NCBI GenBank assembly: GCA_015067435.1
Contig: SVMM01000008.1
Span: 1-64,000, forward strand
Direction: 5' to 3'
From: Oscillospiraceae bacterium
Lineage (GTDB): Bacteria > Bacillota > Clostridia > Oscillospirales > Oscillospiraceae
Length of the DNA: 64,000 nt
The notes below the pieces were generated by a model. It was given only the letters and a program-made list of their open reading frames with translations. It did no database searches and was not told where the DNA came from. Within the stretch, counting starts at the first letter, position 1, and each line of letters begins with the position of its first letter. Below are positions 15,927 through 22,089 of the stretch, in pieces. Position numbers and translations under genes: made by a program.

Positions 15927-16553
15927 ATGATGTGTGGACAGTTTCCTACATGCGTAGAGACATTCAAGCATGAAGAAAAACCTGTGAAAGTCAAGGGCTT
16001 AAATAAAAGCAAAAAGAAAGCGAATACCACTGAGATAAAGCATATTTACACAGGCTATCCATGCGGAGACGCAAACAAAAGGGAGCGCTGTGTCTGCTTC
16101 TCAGATACTCGTTCAAAACCGAGTTGCACAGAGAACGGAAAAACCTATACACTTGACCATGGCGGAGCAAATGTTGAGGTTTTGTGTATGCATATTGATG
16201 GCGGAGTAGTAGATGATGCTGAATCCCAAAGATGTGACTATGCTTATTTCGTAAGGGATAAAGTAGATCACGGTCACGGACGAGCAATTTTTATTGAATT
16301 GAAAGGTAGCAATACACGAACAGCACTAAAGCAGTTAATCGTAACGCTTGATATGCCGGAAGTCAATGCGCTAAAAAGAAGTTATAAAAGGATATACGGT
16401 AGGGTGGTCAATACGTCCAGCGTGCCGAGGATTCAGAATACTGGCTTATATATGGATTTGAAAGAGAAATTGAAGCGCATGGGTGGCAATTTGAAAATCG
16501 GTGAGTGGAATCTCGTTGAACCCTATAATAAACTTGATATTGCAAATGGGTGA
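15927..16553 (+). CDS. Small PD-(D/E)xK-like nuclease paired with the ATPase
   Basis: A 208-residue protein. Its core reads RCDYAYFV, then 17 or so residues, then AIFIELKGSNTRTALKQL: D104, E124 and K126 match the D...ExK metal-binding triad of PD-(D/E)xK nucleases, with a following helix containing Q. A basic YKRIYGRVVNTSSVPRIQNT segment and an LKEKLKRMGGNLKI ending follow. The N-terminal third holds several Cys (YPCGDANKRERCVC...KPSC), possibly a metal site. It starts 12 bases after the ATPase stop with AAGGTG before the ATG (15927 or 15930), so the two are one operon. I read it as the effector nuclease. I do not know a named system with this exact pair. Confidence 0.7.
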   Translation: MMCGQFPTCVETFKHEEKPVKVKGLNKSKKKANTTEIKHIYTGYPCGDANKRERCVCFSDTRSKPSCTENGKTYTLDHGGANVEVLCMHIDGGVVDDAESQRCDYAYFVRDKVDHGHGRAIFIELKGSNTRTALKQLIVTLDMPEVNALKRSYKRIYGRVVNTSSVPRIQNTGLYMDLKEKLKRMGGNLKIGEWNLVEPYNKLDIANG

Positions 16554-16557
16554 GATG

Positions 16558-16596
16558 ATAGTATCCGCCTCGGGATTCGATGTTGATCTTTTCCAC
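16558..16596 (-). pseudogene. Severed start of a gene related to the 235-residue ICE protein
   Basis: A perfect AAGGAGG (16610-16604) stands seven bases before a GTG at 16596. The next codons read VEKINIESRGGYY, matching MSEINIESCDRYY at the start of the gene at 14366. The match stops at about 16558, next to the nuclease stop, so only about 13 codons remain. It suggests the cassette entered, or recombined at, the start of a duplicate of that gene. Confidence 0.6.
16573..16587. repeat. 15-bp direct repeat, copy 2
   Basis: Identical to 14343-14357 and in the same orientation. It lies within the severed gene start just beyond the nuclease gene, so the two copies bracket the ATPase-nuclease cassette. 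Confidence 0.8.
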
Positions 16597-16619
16597 TTGA
16601 TGACCTCCTTGAAAATAAT

Positions 16620-16668
16620 AACGCTTTGCCTCGCCATGAAATAAGAATAGAATGACGAGCAAAGCGTT
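16620..16668. repeat. Inverted repeat in the ICE terminal non-coding region
   Basis: AACGCTTTGCCTCG (16620-16633) and CGAGCAAAGCGTT (16656-16668) pair apart from one bulged base, with a 22-base loop. It precedes the ribosome site of the severed gene start. It could be a leader hairpin or part of the recombination region; I cannot tell which. Confidence 0.55.
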
Positions 16669-16770
16669 GTCGGCTAAGTATTGACTTTTTGCGGATATGT
16701 AGTATGTGATGCTAATGCACGGATGAAGCAAGATTTGGGCTGTTTTTGATAGGGACTTGTGGCATTTTTA

Positions 16771-16810
16771 GGAGCACATCAGGAGCACGGGCGCACAAAA
16801 AGCGCACAAC
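16771..16810. repeat. Cluster of four short GAGCAC/GCGCAC direct repeats near the ICE end
   Basis: GGAGCACATCAGGAGCACGG is followed by GCGCACAAAAAGCGCAC. The spacing and the position, about 115-150 bases inside the attachment site, resemble arm-type sites of tyrosine integrases. This reading is inferred. The rest of 16,669-16,924 is AT-rich and holds no gene that I can see. Confidence 0.4.
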
Positions 16811-16924
16811 GCTTTGGTACGGCGCTCAACAATACATGACAATAAGTTAAGATAATCTCGATGATATTAGATTATATCAGACTTTCTTAACAAAATTGTT
16901 AGAAATTCTCGGCAAGATGGCCCG

Positions 16925-16969
16925 TTCGGGACCAAGAGGCCGTGGGTTCAAATCCCGCCACTCGGACCA
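16925..16969 (+). other. ICE attachment site: 3' fragment of tRNA-Pro(CGG)
   Basis: The fragment reads from the anticodon loop TTCGGGA (16925-16931, anticodon CGG at 16927-16929) through the 3' anticodon strand CCAAG, the T-arm (16942-16958), the 3' acceptor strand CACTCGG (16959-16965), discriminator A and an encoded CCA (16967-16969). No D-arm or 5' acceptor strand lies upstream, so it is not a whole tRNA. Integration into a tRNA leaves a whole gene at one end and such a fragment at the other. The original tRNA terminator follows, so this is the chromosomal 3' half. The element side ends at about 16,924. Confidence 0.85.
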
Positions 16970-16977
16970 TAAAAAAA

Positions 16978-17001
16978 GACGGGCATCGCCCGTCTTTTTT
17001 T
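16978..17001 (+). terminator. Former tRNA-Pro terminator
   Basis: GACGGGC (16978-16984), loop ATC, GCCCGTC (16988-16994), then a run of seven T. It directly follows the tRNA-Pro CCA end. Confidence 0.85.
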
Positions 17002-17060
17002 GTGGTCCGAATCGTTGTTGCTGCACCGCAGAAAGATCAAGGTATGGGCGGTGATGCGAC

Positions 17061-17768
17061 TTGGCAGATCAATATTCCCGCACGCGGATGTTGCTGGGCG
17101 ACGAGGCGATGGCGCGGCTGCGCGCATCGCGCGTGGCGGTGTTCGGCGTCGGCGGCGTCGGCAGCTATGTGGTGGAGGCGCTGGCCCGCAGCGGCGTGGG
17201 CGCGCTGGATCTGATCGACAACGACGAGGTGTGCCTGACGAACCTCAACCGCCAGCTCATCGCAACGCACCGCACCGTCGGCCGCGCGAAGGTCGACGCC
17301 GCGGCGGAGCGCATCGCCGAGATCGCGCCCGACTGCACCGTGCGCACGTACCGGACGTTTTTCCTGCCGGAGAACGCGGAGCAGTTCGATTTCACGCAAT
17401 ACGACTACGTTGTCGACGCCATCGACACCGTGGCGGGAAAGCTCGCGCTGGTGCTGTGCGCGCAGCGCGCGGGGACGCCGATCATCAGCGCGCTGGGTAC
17501 CGGCAACAAGCTTGACGCGACGAAGCTGGAGATCGGGGATATCTATGCCACCTCGGTCTGTCCGCTGGCGCGGGTGATGCGCCGGGAGCTGCGCCGCCGC
17601 GGCGTGGAGCGGTTGAAGGTGCTCTGGTCGCGCGAGGAACCGATCGTGCCGCTTGCCGCGGACGAGGAGACGGAGCGCCGCGCGCTGCCCGGCTCGACGG
17701 CGTTTGTGCCCGGCGCGGGTGGCCTGATGATCGCGGGCGAGGTCGTGCGCGACCTGATCGGAAAATGA
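17061..17768 (+). CDS. tcdA: tRNA threonylcarbamoyladenosine dehydratase (TcdA/CsdL, ThiF family)
   Basis: This 235-residue E1-like enzyme uses ATP to cyclise t6A37 of tRNA to ct6A. The nucleotide site is VAVFGVGGVGSYVVEALARSGVG (about residues 25-47), followed by DLIDNDEVCLTNLNRQLIA and the conserved DAIDTVAGKLAL. SVCPLARVMRRELRRRG is the family's C-terminal signature and holds the conserved Cys. No ATG suits the frame: TTG at 17061 is the best start, preceded by a weak GGGCGGTGA. It is the first chromosomal gene after the ICE attachment site. Confidence 0.88.
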   Translation: MADQYSRTRMLLGDEAMARLRASRVAVFGVGGVGSYVVEALARSGVGALDLIDNDEVCLTNLNRQLIATHRTVGRAKVDAAAERIAEIAPDCTVRTYRTFFLPENAEQFDFTQYDYVVDAIDTVAGKLALVLCAQRAGTPIISALGTGNKLDATKLEIGDIYATSVCPLARVMRRELRRRGVERLKVLWSREEPIVPLAADEETERRALPGSTAFVPGAGGLMIAGEVVRDLIGK

Positions 17769-17772
17769 AACA

Positions 17773-17808
17773 CTCCCGCTCCATTCATCCGGAGCGGGAG
17801 CAATTTTT
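17773..17808. terminator. Terminator between convergent tcdA and rhomboid genes
   Basis: CTCCCGCTCC (17773-17782) pairs with GGAGCGGGAG (17791-17800), followed on the plus strand by CAATTTTT. Confidence 0.8.
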
Positions 17809-17811
17809 AAC

Positions 17812-18369
17812 CTATTTTTCGCGCAGAACGTAGCCGGACGCGATGCCGCACAGGCCGCCGACGATGTGCGCAAGCTGCGAGACGTTGTCCGGCCCCGCGA
17901 GCCCCGCGGCAACCTCGCCGCCGAGGTAGAGGATGACCACAAGAATCAGCGTCAGCGGGATGGTGCCGCGCTCCGCGCCGGTGAACGAGGACAGCACGAT
18001 CATCATAAAGACCACGCCGGACGCGCCGAGCAGCGCGCAGCCGGGGAAGAACAGGAACTCAACCAGTCCCGTGGCGAGCGCCGTCGCCCCGATACAGAGG
18101 AGCAGCGGGCGGCTGCCGTACTTTTCCTCCAGCGGGGGCCCGACGAGCAGCAGCAGCGTCATGTTGCTCATGTAGTGGCTCAGCCCCGAATGGCCCAGCA
18201 CATGGCCGAGGAAGCGGAAGTAGGCGAGCGGATCGAGCAGGGAGCAGCGGTACACGCTGAACAGGTGCCGCGTCGTCCAGCCGCCGGTCAGCGCGTCCAG
18301 CGGCAGCGTGAGCAGCGCAATCAGCGCGAAGGTCAGCGTGAGCGGCGCGTTGTAGCTGATGCGTTTCAT
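17812..18369 (-). CDS. Rhomboid-family intramembrane serine protease
   Basis: A 185-residue membrane protein of about six segments. The catalytic serine lies in LLGASGVVFMM (GASG) and the histidine in QLAHIVGGLCG, with HYMSNM two segments earlier as in other rhomboids. Rhomboids cut single-pass proteins within the membrane; the substrate here is unknown. The ATG at 18369 follows AAGAGG. It runs against tcdA and is divergent from the ACT gene, which shares its upstream region. Confidence 0.9.
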   Translation of the reverse strand: MKRISYNAPLTLTFALIALLTLPLDALTGGWTTRHLFSVYRCSLLDPLAYFRFLGHVLGHSGLSHYMSNMTLLLLVGPPLEEKYGSRPLLLCIGATALATGLVEFLFFPGCALLGASGVVFMMIVLSSFTGAERGTIPLTLILVVILYLGGEVAAGLAGPDNVSQLAHIVGGLCGIASGYVLREK

Positions 18370-18392
18370 GGCAGATACCTCTTTTTCTGTGC

Positions 18393-18421
18393 TTTACTTT
18401 TTGCCCTGTTGTCGCTATAAT
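18393..18421 (+). promoter_or_regulatory. Promoter of the ACT-domain/PFL pair
   Basis: TTTACT (18393-18398), 17 bases, TATAAT (18416-18421), then AAGGAG (18444-18449) nine bases before the ACT gene ATG. Confidence 0.6.
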
Positions 18422-18458
18422 AACATAGATTCTTTGAAAAACCAAGGAGAATGTGCCT

Positions 18459-18728
18459 ATGAACGCAGTTGTGAGCGTCGTCGGACGCAATCAGGTCGGC
18501 ATCTGCGCCGCCGTGTGCACCAGAATGGCGGACTATCAGATCAATATCCTCGATATCTCCCAGACCATTGTGCGCGGCAACTTCACCATGATGATGGTCG
18601 TTTCACTGGAGAAGGCGACGGCGCCCTTTGCGGAGATCAGCGATGCGCTGACCGAACTCGGTGAGAAGATGGGCATCACCATCCACATCCAGCGCCAGGA
18701 GATCTTCGACGCGATGTATACAATATAA
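18459..18728 (+). CDS. ACT-domain protein (UPF0237 family)
   Basis: An 89-residue single ACT domain: MNAVVSVVGRNQVGICAAVCTRMADYQINILDISQTIVRGNFTMMMVVSL is the usual beta-alpha-beta start with the ligand loop GRNQVGI. ACT domains bind amino acids or similar small molecules. The family is almost always paired with the UPF0210/PFL-like protein, as here. The ATG at 18459 is chosen over an upstream GTG because AAGGAG is nine bases away from it and only three from the GTG. Confidence 0.9.
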   Translation: MNAVVSVVGRNQVGICAAVCTRMADYQINILDISQTIVRGNFTMMMVVSLEKATAPFAEISDALTELGEKMGITIHIQRQEIFDAMYTI

Positions 18729-18747
18729 GGAACCGAAAAATTTGGCT

Positions 18748-18784
18748 GACGCGTCACAACGGCACGATGCGCCTGTGATGCGTC
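18748..18784 (+). repeat. Hairpin between the ACT and PFL-like genes
   Basis: GACGCGTCACA (18748-18758) pairs with TGTGATGCGTC (18774-18784) with one G-T pair. No T-run follows, so it may set the ratio of the two products or process the message. Confidence 0.55.
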
Positions 18785-18809
18785 ATAGCAGGAAACTTGG
18801 GAGGAGCAT

Positions 18810-20168
18810 ATGCTCACACAGAAGGAAATACAATCCACCATTGACATGATCGACCGGCAGCATCTCGACATCCGCACGGTGACGATGGGCATTTCGCTGC
18901 TCTCGTGCGCGGACGCGGACGCGAAGACCGCCTGCGACAAGGTATACGAGAAGATCTGCCGCTACGCGGAGAATCTGGTGCGCGTGGGCGTGGACATCGA
19001 GCGGGAGTTCGGCATCCCCATCGTCAACAAGCGCATTTCCGTCACGCCGATGGCGCTTGTCGCCGCGGCGAGCGCGTGCGAGGACTATGTGCCCTTCGCC
19101 CTCGCGCTGGACCGCGCGGCGAAGACCTGCGGCGTCAACTTCATCGGCGGCTACAGCGCGCTGGTGCAAAAGGGCATGACCAAGGCGGACGAAAAGCTCA
19201 TCCGTTCGATCCCGGAGGCGCTCGACCGCACGGAGCTGGTCTGCTCCTCGGTCAACGTCGGCTCGACGCGCGCGGGCATCAACATGGACGCCGTGGCGCT
19301 GATGGGCAGCGTGATCAAGGAGACGGCGGAGCGCACGAAGGATCGCGACGGTCTCGGCTGCGCGAAGCTGGTGGTGTTCTGCAACGCGGTGGAGGACAAC
19401 CCCTTCATGGCGGGAGCGTTCCACGGCGTCGGCGAGGCGGAGAAGGTCATCAACGTCGGCGTTTCCGGCCCGGGCGTCGTTTACCACGCGCTGCAAAGCG
19501 TCAAGGGTGAGCCCTTCGACGTGGTGGCGGAGACGGTGAAGAAGACCGCGTTCCGCGTCACGCGCATGGGGCAGCTCGTCGCGCAGGAGGCGTCGAAGCG
19601 GCTCGACACGCCGTTCGGCATCGTGGACTTGAGCCTTGCGCCCACGCCCGCCGTCGGCGACAGCGTGGCGCGCATTCTGGAGGAGATGGGGCTTGAGACC
19701 TGCGGCACACACGGCACCACCGCCGCGCTGGCGCTCCTCAACGACGCGGTCAAGAAGGGCGGCGTCATGGCGTCGAGCAGCGTGGGCGGCCTCTCCGGCG
19801 CGTTCATCCCCGTCAGCGAGGACGAGGGCATGATCGCCGCTGCGCTCTCCGGCACGCTGACGCTGGATAAGCTGGAGGCGATGACCTGCGTGTGCTCCGT
19901 GGGGCTGGATATGATCGCCGTGCCCGGCGACACCAGCGCGGAGACCGTCGCCGCCATCATCGCGGATGAGGCGGCGATCGGCATGGTGAACAACAAGACC
20001 ACCGCCGTGCGCGTGCTGCCCGTGCCCGGCAAGCAGGTGGGCGACTCCATCGAGATGGGCGGGCTGCTCGGCTCCGCGCCGGTGATGCCGGTGCACCCTG
20101 AGAGCGCGGCGGCGTTCATTGCCCGCGGCGGACGCATCCCCGCGCCGCTGAACAGCCTGAAAAACTGA
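18810..20168 (+). CDS. UPF0210/PFL-like protein (DUF711)
   Basis: A 452-residue protein matching the UPF0210 family full length: [31 protein letters not shown] and [15 protein letters not shown] blocks are visible. The fold resembles pyruvate formate-lyase, but I see no glycyl-radical loop and the reaction is unknown. The ATG at 18810 follows GGGAGGAG. It forms a conserved pair with the ACT protein, so regulation by an amino acid is likely (inference). Confidence 0.9.
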   Translation: MLTQKEIQSTIDMIDRQHLDIRTVTMGISLLSCADADAKTACDKVYEKICRYAENLVRVGVDIEREFGIPIVNKRISVTPMALVAAASACEDYVPFALALDRAAKTCGVNFIGGYSALVQKGMTKADEKLIRSIPEALDRTELVCSSVNVGSTRAGINMDAVALMGSVIKETAERTKDRDGLGCAKLVVFCNAVEDNPFMAGAFHGVGEAEKVINVGVSGPGVVYHALQSVKGEPFDVVAETVKKTAFRVTRMGQLVAQEASKRLDTPFGIVDLSLAPTPAVGDSVARILEEMGLETCGTHGTTAALALLNDAVKKGGVMASSSVGGLSGAFIPVSEDEGMIAAALSGTLTLDKLEAMTCVCSVGLDMIAVPGDTSAETVAAIIADEAAIGMVNNKTTAVRVLPVPGKQVGDSIEMGGLLGSAPVMPVHPESAAAFIARGGRIPAPLNSLKN

Positions 20169-20180
20169 TCCGAAACCGCG

Positions 20181-20215
20181 CGGAACGCTTCCGGAGCCTG
20201 TTCGGGAGCGTTCCG
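20181..20215 (+). terminator. Terminator after the PFL-like gene
   Basis: CGGAACGCT (20181-20189) pairs with AGCGTTCCG (20207-20215), followed by TTTGGCTT, a modest T-tract. Confidence 0.6.
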
Positions 20216-20259
20216 TTTGGCTTGCCCGCAAAAAAAGATACAAAAATGCAAAATACCTC

Positions 20260-20293
20260 TTGACATATAATACTATGCGATGTATAGTATTAT
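20260..20293 (+). promoter_or_regulatory. PadR promoter with overlapping operator palindrome
   Basis: TTGACA (20260-20265), 17 bases, TATAGT (20283-20288). A perfect inverted repeat, ATAATACTAT (20267-20276) and ATAGTATTAT (20284-20293) with a seven-base gap, covers the spacer and the -10. A PadR dimer bound there would block RNA polymerase, so autorepression is likely. Confidence 0.8.
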
Positions 20294-20312
20294 GCGAAAG
20301 GGGGTATTTGAC

Positions 20313-20648
20313 TTGGATATACAGATCAAGCGCGGGCTGCTGGACGTGTGCGTGCTTGCCGCAATCAAGAACGGCGATTCCTACGGCTATCAGATCGTCA
20401 AGGACATCAAGCCGTATGTCGAGGTCTCCGAGTCGACGCTCTATCCGATCCTGCGGCGGCTGGAAACGGCGGAATGCCTGAGCGTGCGCGGCGTGGAGCA
20501 CAACGGGCGGCTGCGGAAGTACTATCACATCCTGCCCGCGGGACTGGAGCGCATTGCTCAGTTCACGGAGGAGTGGCAGGAGATTCTTTCCATCTATCAA
20601 TTTATCATAAGAGAGGATGAAAGACATGTGGAAGCATCAGGATCATAA
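20313..20648 (+). CDS. PadR-family transcriptional repressor
   Basis: About 111 residues from a TTG start. The winged helix is clear: IKRGLLDVCVLAAIKNGDSYGYQIVKDI...VSESTLYPILRRLE, then the wing ...GRLRKYYHILPAG. A C-terminal helix for dimerisation follows. The TTG at 20313 sits downstream of AAAGGGGG; upstream ATGs at 20280 and 20292 would fall inside the operator and promoter. PadR genes ahead of DUF1700/DUF4097 genes commonly report envelope stress, and the palindrome at 20267-20293 fits autoregulation. Confidence 0.85.
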   Translation: MDIQIKRGLLDVCVLAAIKNGDSYGYQIVKDIKPYVEVSESTLYPILRRLETAECLSVRGVEHNGRLRKYYHILPAGLERIAQFTEEWQEILSIYQFIIREDERHVEASGS

Positions 20649-20748
20649 TTATAAAGATGTCACGCGCTGGAGCGCGGAGAGCGTCGTGCGCTCCGCGACC
20701 TGCCTGAGCTACAGCGACTATGTCGACGTGCAGCGCCCGCTTCGCTGA
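20626..20748 (+). CDS. Small ORF (40 aa) between padR and the DUF4097 gene
   Basis: Begins MWKHQDHNYKDVTRW and ends DYVDVQRPLR. The ATG follows GAGAGGATG and overlaps the last 23 bases of padR. No membrane segment or known motif is present. The overlapping start suggests coupled translation. Whether it is a real protein is uncertain, and its function is unknown. Confidence 0.45.
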   Translation: MWKHQDHNYKDVTRWSAESVVRSATCLSYSDYVDVQRPLR

Positions 20749-20792
20749 CGGGCGGCGCGATCAAAAATGATTTTGGACGGAGGAATCGGACA

Positions 20793-22013
20793 ATGACCAA
20801 GATGGAATTCATCGCGGAGATGGCCGCCGCGCTGCGCGACCTTTCCAAGAACGACATCGCGCGGCTGCTGGAATACTACGGCGAGATGGTTGACGAGCGC
20901 GTCGAGGACGGTATGAGCGAGAGCGAGGCGGTCGCGGCGCTGGGCAGCGTCGAGGATATCGCGGCGCAGATCATGAAGGATATTCCGCGCGAGCGGCGGG
21001 AGGCCGGCGTGCTGCGCAGCGGCATGGACAAGACGCTTGACGCGGCAGAGAGGGGCATGGACAAGGCAATCGACGCGGCGGACAAAGGCATCGATGCGCT
21101 GAGCAGAGAGATGAACGCTCTGGGCGATCGGATGGACGAGCTGGGCCGCGAGATTGGGAAAAAGTACGGAAGCGGCAGCGTCGAGTTCCGCGACGAGGAC
21201 GAGAGCGAGGACAGAGGCGAGTACCACATCGACGAGCCGTTTGACGCGCTGGATGTGCGCGTCGGCATGGCGGATGTGCGCGTTTTGGGCACCCGCGGCG
21301 GGGAGACGCGCATCGAGACGGAACACGACGAGAACGTGGAGGAGACGGTTGAGGTCTGCGACGGCGTTTTGACCGTTATCCTCGGCGAGCCGCACGGACA
21401 GCGCACGGGCATCGGCGCGATCCTCGGCGCCCTCGGCGGGGGCTTCGGCGGCGGCGAGGTAACGATCTATCTCTCGGACAAGCAGTGGGACACCGTCCAC
21501 ATCACCACGCTCAGCGGCGACGTGGAGGTGCAGGACTTCAAGGCGCGCGCGGTGACGCTCTCCACCAAGAGCGGCGACGTGGACGCGCGGCATCTGGAGG
21601 CTGAGGAGCGTGTCGACGCGGACAGCCTCAGCGGCGACGTCAGGTTTGCGACGATGCAGGCGGGCGACGTCACGATGCGCAGCCTCAGCGGCAATTTGGA
21701 GATGAACTACCTGCGCGCGGGAAACCTCTCCGCGAAGGGGAAGAGCGGCGACATCGAGATCGAGGATACGATCGTGGACGGCATGATGAGCGCGGAGACG
21801 ACGAGCGGCGACGTCGCGCTGCGGCGCTCCGACGCGCAGGAGCTGCGGCTTGTCAGCGTCAGCGGCGACGTCAGCGGCACGCTGCTGTCCCCCAAGACGT
21901 TTTACGCCCACAGCATCAGCGGCGACGTGCGCGTGCCGGAGAGCGATGCCGGCGCGGGGCGCTGCGACGCCCGCACGACCAGCGGCGACGTGTCGCTTCG
22001 CATCGCGCCGTAA
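20793..22013 (+). CDS. DUF1700/DUF4097 fusion protein, probable envelope-stress component
   Basis: A 406-residue protein. Residues 1-65 are the DUF1700-like helical part (EFIAEMAAALRDLSKNDIARLLEYY..EMVDER...SESEAVAALGS). A helical linker of about 50 residues follows. The last 220 residues are a DUF4097 beta-repeat domain with nine SGD/SGN turns (TLSGDVEV, TKSGDVDA, SLSGDVRF, SLSGNLEM, GKSGDIEI, TTSGDVAL, SVSGDVSG, SISGDVRV, TTSGDVSL) spaced about 20 residues apart, consistent with a beta-solenoid. It has no signal peptide or membrane segment. It lies in the PadR-controlled operon. Confidence 0.85.
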   Translation: MTKMEFIAEMAAALRDLSKNDIARLLEYYGEMVDERVEDGMSESEAVAALGSVEDIAAQIMKDIPRERREAGVLRSGMDKTLDAAERGMDKAIDAADKGIDALSREMNALGDRMDELGREIGKKYGSGSVEFRDEDESEDRGEYHIDEPFDALDVRVGMADVRVLGTRGGETRIETEHDENVEETVEVCDGVLTVILGEPHGQRTGIGAILGALGGGFGGGEVTIYLSDKQWDTVHITTLSGDVEVQDFKARAVTLSTKSGDVDARHLEAEERVDADSLSGDVRFATMQAGDVTMRSLSGNLEMNYLRAGNLSAKGKSGDIEIEDTIVDGMMSAETTSGDVALRRSDAQELRLVSVSGDVSGTLLSPKTFYAHSISGDVRVPESDAGAGRCDARTTSGDVSLRIAP

Positions 22014-22030
22014 TTTGAACGTATAGGAGA

Positions 22031-22071
22031 ATACCCGCTGTGCCGGACGAAAAATCCGGTGCAGCGGGTAT
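22031..22071. terminator. Terminator between the DUF4097 gene and the convergent ABC operon
   Basis: ATACCCGCTG-TGCCGGA pairs with TCCGGTG-CAGCGGGTAT, a long stem around 22031-22071, followed by TTTCG on the plus strand. Confidence 0.7.
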
Positions 22072-22089
22072 TTCGCGCGTTATTCGGCG

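Noticed and set aside
16554-16924. An integrase gene or excisionase next to the attachment site
   Set aside because: No frame in this stretch shows recombinase motifs; it holds only a severed gene start, a hairpin and short repeats.
16860-16969. A complete tRNA-Pro gene at the ICE end
   Set aside because: The D-arm and 5' acceptor strand (expected CCGAGTG) are absent; only the 3' part from the anticodon loop on is present.
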